Below are positions 59,201 to 64,000 of a stretch of DNA of 64,000 nucleotides, one piece after another. This stretch comes from Beta vulgaris subsp. vulgaris (taxonomy: Eukaryota > Streptophyta > Magnoliopsida > Caryophyllales > Amaranthaceae): contig NC_079209.1 of assembly GCF_026745355.1 (NCBI RefSeq), positions 21,359,571 to 21,423,570 on the forward strand, in the 5' to 3' direction. The stretch's first letter is position 1. The number at the start of each line of letters is the position of its first letter. The translations under genes and the position numbers were made by a program. The notes under the pieces are model-generated. The model had not been told where the DNA came from, searched no databases, and was given only the letters and a program-made list of their open reading frames with translations.

Positions 59201-61349
59201 GAATATGATGATTTATAGAAAAAATGAAAAAAAATTATAACCAAAGTAACCGTCAAAGTTTCAGTATAATCAGACACTGCATTCGTTATAGACACATGTT
59301 GAAGACCACGAAATGCCACCAAGGATAATCTTTTTTGAAAAGAGCATTACGTTCAATTACCGAGGAAGATATAATACAAAAGCATATGCGTAAATGTTCA
59401 AGACTTGACACTAGAAAAGCATATGTATAAGATGATGGAAGAGAATCAGTCAACACCTGTTCTTGAGGACTGTTATTTGAACTAACTTCTGCTGAACCAT
59501 AATTTTGTTTAAGCTGTGACTTTTCATCCCTATGCTGCTGCTCCGGCAGTTCTTGTTGCTGCTCCTGAGGTAATTTTTCTTGTTGATGCAATGACTTCTG
59601 ATCTGGAGCTAGTCCTGGCTGCTGCTGTGATTGTTGATATTGGTGCAGCTGCTGGAGGTAGAGTAAGTACTGTTGTTGCTGAACTTGCTGGTACTGATAT
59701 GATTCCTGTGGTTGTTGCATCTGCTGCTGAAGATAGACTTCCTCTGGTTGCTGCAGCTGTGTCTGCTGTTGCTCTTGAATGTGTCCCTGCTGTTGCTGTT
59801 GCTGTGGCTGGGGCTGGGGCTGCGGCTGCTGCTGCTGCTGTAGGTAAACTTGCTGTTGCTGTATCTGCTGTAATTGCTGCTGCTGAGACTGCGTTTGCTC
59901 ATTAGTTTGTTGCTGTTGCAACTGCGGAAACAACTGTTGCTGCTGATACTGCAAGTGTAAAATCTGTTGCTGATGAAGAGATGACTGTTGGGGCTGTTGA
60001 GGAATTTGCATATGCTGCTGCTGGGCTGGGTTTTGCATCTGTTGCTGCAGCTGCTGAGGAGGCTGCATTTGTTGCAGTTGTTGCTGTGGACCTAATGGTG
60101 ATTGCTGCAGTACATGCTGCTGCTGCTGCTGTTGCTGCTGGTTGTAGTAATAATATTGCCACATCTGATTGTACAATTGGTTATTCTGCGCATTGCCATA
60201 TTGCTCATTGATGGGCAGCGGATACTGGTTCATCAGAGCTTGAGGGTAAGCAACAGATTGGACAGGAAGTTGGGTCTGAGTCTGTGATGTAGATCCCGTA
60301 GATTGCTGTTGGACAGTCTGTGTTTGCCCTTTGTTGCCAATGATTACTATATGTTGATTTTGTATTCGGCCATCTTTCTGACCTCGTGAACTATCTTGGT
60401 ACCGGGAATAACGACGATGACGTTTATCACGATGCCAGCGGTCTTCTGAATTCCAGCGAGAATTGTGCCTTCGTGGAGAAAGAGACCGCTCTCTGTGTCG
60501 CCGATCATCTGTACACCCATGGATGCGTCTTCTTGGCGAAAGCGACCTTTCTAGTCTCTCTCCTGAATTACCAGGGGAGCCAAGTCTCGAACGAACTTTA
60601 CCAGATGAGTTGAACCTTCGCTGATTTCCCTCTTTATCCGAAGGATGATCTGCTGATAGTGTTGATGAAAGGTCCTTACGTGTCATTGTAGAGGGAAAAG
60701 GAGACTCACCACATGTTTCGGCAGCAGTATTATCTCCGCGACTTACAGGACTCGAGACTGAGCGGATTTTATCAATGTCGTGGCCACCTGCTGGTTTGCT
60801 ACCACCATCCGGAGGACTCAAAGAATGACCCTCCAGTGAATCTGGCTTTTCTTTTTGAGACCTTTGATCTTGCTCTTGTTTTTCCTGGATGCCATGTGAT
60901 TTAGGGTCCGTGGCAGCTTCCCCAGAATTTCTATCATCAGCAGTCTGATTTAGCAGGCCAGTACCTGGCTCATTTGCTTTACACTCCTCCGTTAGAAAGG
61001 TCTTTGTGACTTCTGAAGTCACCAGCTCCAGATCAATCGATTTGCCATCGCTATCTTCAAACTGTGTCTGTTCATGGATAGCTCGTTCAGATTTGTCAAT
61101 ATTCTCTGCCACTACTACTTTATCTCGAGGAGGCAGCTGAATCAAATCAATTTTGTCATGCTCCTTCGAAGACCTTAGAGAGTGAGTACTAGGACTATCA
61201 GGCCTACCTTCAATAACCATCTTCCACATAGCACCAGCTTTAGCAGGCTTCTTAAGGGAGGAATGCACTCTTACCAAGTGTGGGAAATTTTTCAAATGGC
61301 GATTCCATGCCCTTATTATATCATGGATGCTTCCACAAGAGTCGACAAA
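56223..61349 (-). CDS. Nuclear-protein-like gene with SPRRR motifs and Gln-rich tail (3' part)
   Basis: Two exons, 61349-59457 and 56309-56223, joined across a 3.15 kb intron, give the last ~659 residues. Acceptor ATTGCAG|TTT at 61350; donor AACAG|GTGTTG at 59457; acceptor TTAACAG|GGTCAA at 56310; stop TGA at 56223-56225. Both junctions are phase 0. In order: a short conserved-looking block (WNRHLKNFPHLVRVHSSLKK), an acidic/Ser-rich linker, an Arg/Ser part with two SLSPRRR motifs and HRDKRHRRYSR (~residues 265-330), then ~250 residues rich in Gln with Gln runs (59,520-60,170), ending DELPEIEGTEI. Arg-Ser plus poly-Gln suits an RNA-processing or transcription factor in the nucleus; I cannot name the family. 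The 5' exons lie beyond the window, past an LTR retrotransposon in the next intron. Confidence 0.75.
56310..59456 (-). other. Large intron of the host gene
   Basis: 3147 bp, GT...AG. It includes a 202-codon plus-strand frame (56707-57315) without recognisable domains, judged spurious. Direct or inverted copies of TTACGTAATG / TTATGTAACG near 58015-58120 may be a remnant element. No extra exon was needed to join the flanking exons in frame. Confidence 0.55.
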
Positions 61350-61399
61350 CTGCAATTATCAAATATTGGACCATCAAAAGGCATAGCTAAAAATATAGG

Positions 61400-61892
61400 T
61401 GTATGGGTATAACCCAAGTTCATTAACGGCCTTCTCACTAGTGACCGCGACTATACCTATGGACGCGAGTACGATAAAACCATTAAAAGGATCGTTCGAG
61501 CCAGTTCATCACCTGGGACCGGCAGTGTTGGCGGACGCCTAACAAGACAAAATAGAGGGAATCTTCCCACCTGTCAAGTGCGTCATAGCCCTACACGTGT
61601 CAAAGGATCATACGTCCTGTCAGAGGAATAGTACTTCTATAAATACCCCAATGGTACTATTCTGCAGGTACATTCTCTTACACACTAAAAATAGTTTATC
61701 TCTCTCTCTCTCTTATTTCTCTCTCTACATCCTAGTGGTCCAAATATCTGACTTGAGCGTCGGAGGGGGGTTTCCTCAAAACCACCCCGAGGGTAGTTTA
61801 CGTTTGCATCCTGTGCAGCTTTCCAGCAAGGACGTGAGCTCTCAAGACTTGGCGGACTCTTGCGAGGACGCTAACCGTTTCGAACCGAAACA
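61400..61892 (+). repeat. 5' LTR of the Tat-type element
   Basis: From TGTATGGGTATAACCC to CCGAAACA. Contains a TATA box (CTATAAATACC, ~61637) and the leader 'acttgagcgtcggagggg' shared with the LTR at 3523. The left boundary is inferred from TG next to the host intron and cannot be checked against the unseen 3' LTR. Confidence 0.7.
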
Positions 61893-61893
61893 A

Positions 61894-61914
61894 TTTGGCG
61901 CTAGAAGGAGGGGC
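61894..61914 (+). other. Primer binding site
   Basis: TTTGGCGCTAGAAGGAGGGG immediately after the LTR. Shares TTTGGCGC with the non-autonomous element at 3932. Confidence 0.65.
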
Positions 61915-61940
61915 CTCCCAACCTTAGCGAAGAAGCAATC

Positions 61941-62918
61941 ATGGGTGACGTAAACAACACAAATCAAGGATCCAAGGATAAGGATGTCGGCCAGACCTCG
62001 TCGCAGCCAGTCATCACTGGGGCGATAGGAAACCCACAATTCAACTACCAATCTCCCGAGGGACAGACACCAAATAGTAATGTACCTCTCAATTTAGCTC
62101 AGCTAAGTCAATTCTCACCTGAACAGCTGCAAACTGTGGCTTCTTTCATTCAAATGTTGACTGCCAACCCCCAACAAAGCACACCCAATCAACCTGCTGG
62201 CGGTGCACGTAAGCGACCACTGGTCACGGCCGGTAGGAACGCGGACGACACCCCCCTTCGGAAAATGCGATCTTTGAACCCTAGCGGACAAGAGATGGAA
62301 AAAAGGATTGATCAGTCAGACTATGAAGAAGACATTCTGGAGACAGAAGAATTGTATCATTCAGAGGAAGAGGCCCAGGGTGGCTCCCGTCGTGAGTACA
62401 GTGCCTCAGGCGCTAGTAACTATTCGATGGGGGGTCACCTACTCATTAAGCCTAAGCTCTCCCCCTTCACTATGGATATTTTGAACCATCCAATGACGAG
62501 AATCAAGATGCCAACCTCCAAGTATGATGGCACTTCGGATCCAGATGACCACGTGGCTGCTTACGAAGGTCACATGTTCCTTTACACTGATGTAGACGCC
62601 ATATGGTGCAAGGTCTTCCCGTCCACATTGACAGGCATAGCCCAGACTTGGTTCAAAAGTCTAAAGCCAGGTAGCATCTCTAGCTTCTCCCAGTTGTCGT
62701 CCACATTCAGTACTCACTTTGTCAGTAATAGGCGCCGCGAGCGTACTACGGGAGAATTATTGTCTGTCAAGCAGGGGGCAAATGAAAGTTTAAGGGACTA
62801 TATCGGTCGCTTTAATGTTGAAGCCGTTTCAATTCCACGCTTACAGCAAGATGTAGCGGTGCTAGCCTTGATGACTGGCCTCAAGGAGGGGTCACCATTT
62901 CGAAATTATCTGGGTTAA
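61941..62918 (+). pseudogene. Retrotransposon gag, frameshifted at its end
   Basis: 325 open codons from the ATG 27 bp past the primer-binding site. The N-terminal third is Gln/Asn/Pro-rich and disordered. The capsid-like gag domain runs from about residue 175 (YDGTSDPDDHVAAYEGHM, WFKSLKPGSISSFSQLSS, LLSVKQGANESLRDYIGRF) to ~320. A 1-bp insertion near 62914 creates TAA; the rest of gag continues in another frame to ~63480. Confidence 0.88.
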
Positions 62919-62991
62919 ATCTTACACCACTCTGGGTCCCGTCCTGGGTAAAGCAAATGATTATATCAGAGGGGAAGAGTTTGACAAAGCT

Positions 62992-63479
62992 GTGGGTAAC
63001 CGTGAATCTGAGAAGAAAGAGGATAAGCAAAAGAAAGATAAGGGCCGTGAATCTGATCGCGCCCGAGATGATAGACGACAAGAGTCGCATATGGTAAAAA
63101 GAGGGATGAACGAGAAAGGGATGGCGAAAGGTATGACCGCGATCGTAGGGATCGTGAGAGGAATGTTCGGGAAGGAGGTGAGCGCAGAGACAGATTTGAC
63201 GCGTACACCCAGCTGACTACCTCAAGAAGTCAGATCTTTTTGAAGAACAAGGATAGCGACAAATGGCAGCGTCCTAAGCCTATGTTCCACAAAAATCGTG
63301 ATAAAAGCAAATGGTGTGATTTCCATGGGGATCACGGCCATGTCACGGAAGATTGTCGTCACTTGAAAGATAATCTAGAAGATTTGTTGAGAAGGGGCTA
63401 TTTCAGCCAATATAAAGCACAGACGAAAGAAGGAGATCTGGTGAAACCAGTCACAAAAAGTTCAATCAAGGATAAGTGA
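62992..63479 (+). pseudogene. Gag C-terminus with zinc-knuckle-like motif, broken
   Basis: Basic Arg/Asp/Glu-rich stretch (RESDRARDDRRQES), then after a frame change near 63100 the nucleic-acid-binding motif WCDFHGDHGHVTEDC (~63312-63356) followed by HLKDNLEDLLRRGYFSQY, typical of plant gypsy gag C-termini. Confidence 0.8.
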
Positions 63480-63960
63480 AATTCACGTCATCAGTGGCGG
63501 ACCTATTCATGGAGGTAGTGTGAATGGAGCCAAAGCCAGCCTGAAGGAATTCAGGCACCAAGTCAATTTCAATGAGAGCATGAAGTGGAGGCATCCGCCA
63601 GCCATGCCGGCAATGACTTTCACGCTGAAAGACGCAGAGCATGTGGTCTTCCCTCATGATGACCCATTGGTGGTCACTCTAAGAATTTCGAATTGTTTGG
63701 TCCATAGGATCCTGGTAGACGGTGGAAGCTCAGCTAACATCCTGTATCTCTCAACGTTCGAAAAATTGATGATAGGACGAGAATACTTGAAGCCAGTCCG
63801 ATATCCTGTGATTGGATTCACCGGGGCGTCTGTAACTCCAGGGGTTTGGTGAGCCTCCCGGTCCGGATAGGAGACGGCAATGAAGTCCGGGATATCATGA
63901 CTGAATTTCTGGTGGTAGACGTTCCTGGGCCTACAACGCCATAGTGGGACGCCTCTGATA
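63480..63960 (+). pseudogene. Retrotransposon aspartic protease region, frameshifted
   Basis: Contains HRILVDGGSSANILYLSTFE with the active-site Asp at 63718-63720 (DGG in place of the common DTG/DSG, as usual in this lineage). VRYPVIGFTGAS follows, after which the frame breaks near 63840 and again near 63935. It would process Gag-Pol if intact. Confidence 0.8.
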
Positions 63961-64000
63961 CATGATGTCCAAGGTGTCGTTTCCACTTATCATCTGACAA

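Larger units (their letters stand above)
61400..64000 (+). mobile_element. Tat-type Ty3/gypsy LTR retrotransposon (5' part, runs off window)
   Basis: A 5' LTR, primer-binding site, gag and protease are seen in order; the rest of pol and the 3' LTR lie past the edge. The FHxxxGHxTxxC zinc-knuckle style and VDGGSSANIL protease are characteristic of Tat/Retand-type plant elements. The frame breaks at ~62914, ~63100, ~63470, ~63840 and ~63935, so this copy cannot make its polyprotein. It stands in an intron of the minus-strand host gene in the opposite orientation. Confidence 0.88.

Noticed and set aside
59516..59905. Plus-strand 129-codon Ala/Val-rich frame
   Set aside because: Antisense shadow of the CAG/CAA-rich Gln tract of the minus-strand exon.

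Overview
This is plant nuclear DNA, probably from a eudicot. The evidence is intron-bearing genes, Tat-type Ty3/gypsy LTR retrotransposons, a FAR1-type Mutator-like element (MULE), hAT and Stowaway MITEs, a tRNA-derived SINE, and very AT-rich, TE-dense sequence. An Amaranthaceae-like genome is possible, but that is a weak impression. Almost everything here is mobile or repetitive. Only one host gene, cut by the right edge of the window, looks functional. Layout, left to right. (1) 1-17,024 is a nest of elements: a SINE with a 21-bp target-site duplication (TSD); a probable ~3.1 kb solo LTR (2578-10874) holding a non-autonomous LTR retrotransposon (3523-8692, TSD CTAAT) and a hAT MITE; two Stowaway MITEs, one of which contains a 1 kb hAT derivative; a MITE with long inverted repeats; and a CACTA-like end. 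(2) 17,025-54,022 is a tandem array of about twelve ~1.65 kb units (A-L). Each unit carries the same fragment of an unrecognised gene (three small exons with introns). Unit lengths and shared deletions show a trimeric higher-order repeat, (C-D-E)(F-G-H)(I-J-K), with a period of ~4.94 kb. Five later insertions have intact TSDs: a 16.1 kb MULE in B, a hAT inside a hAT in D, a 172-bp MITE in G, and a 1.44 kb Pack-MULE of the same family as the large MULE in I. (3) The 16.1 kb MULE (18978-35064) carries a decayed FAR1/MULE transposase on the + strand. On the - strand it carries a 14-exon gene for a Ulp1-like (C48) cysteine peptidase, in the manner of Kaonashi-type MULEs. Introns and spacers of both genes are filled with a ~20-bp minisatellite built on TTTCAGTTAGACTTATT. 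The Pack-MULE carries the same minisatellite family plus captured pieces of a receptor-kinase ectodomain and of a second gene's promoter. (4) 54,024-55,110 holds a GC-rich non-autonomous element and a Stowaway MITE. (5) 56,223-61,349 (-) is the 3' part of a nuclear-protein-like gene with SPRRR motifs and a long Gln-rich tract; its last two exons join in frame. A Tat-type LTR retrotransposon (61,400 to the window end) lies ~50 bp upstream of its large exon, inside an intron, and has frameshifted gag and protease. How the parts interact: the array supplied T-rich targets for both MULEs. The FAR1 transposase is the expected mobiliser of both, but it is broken here, so the Pack-MULE must have been moved by another copy or by this one before decay.
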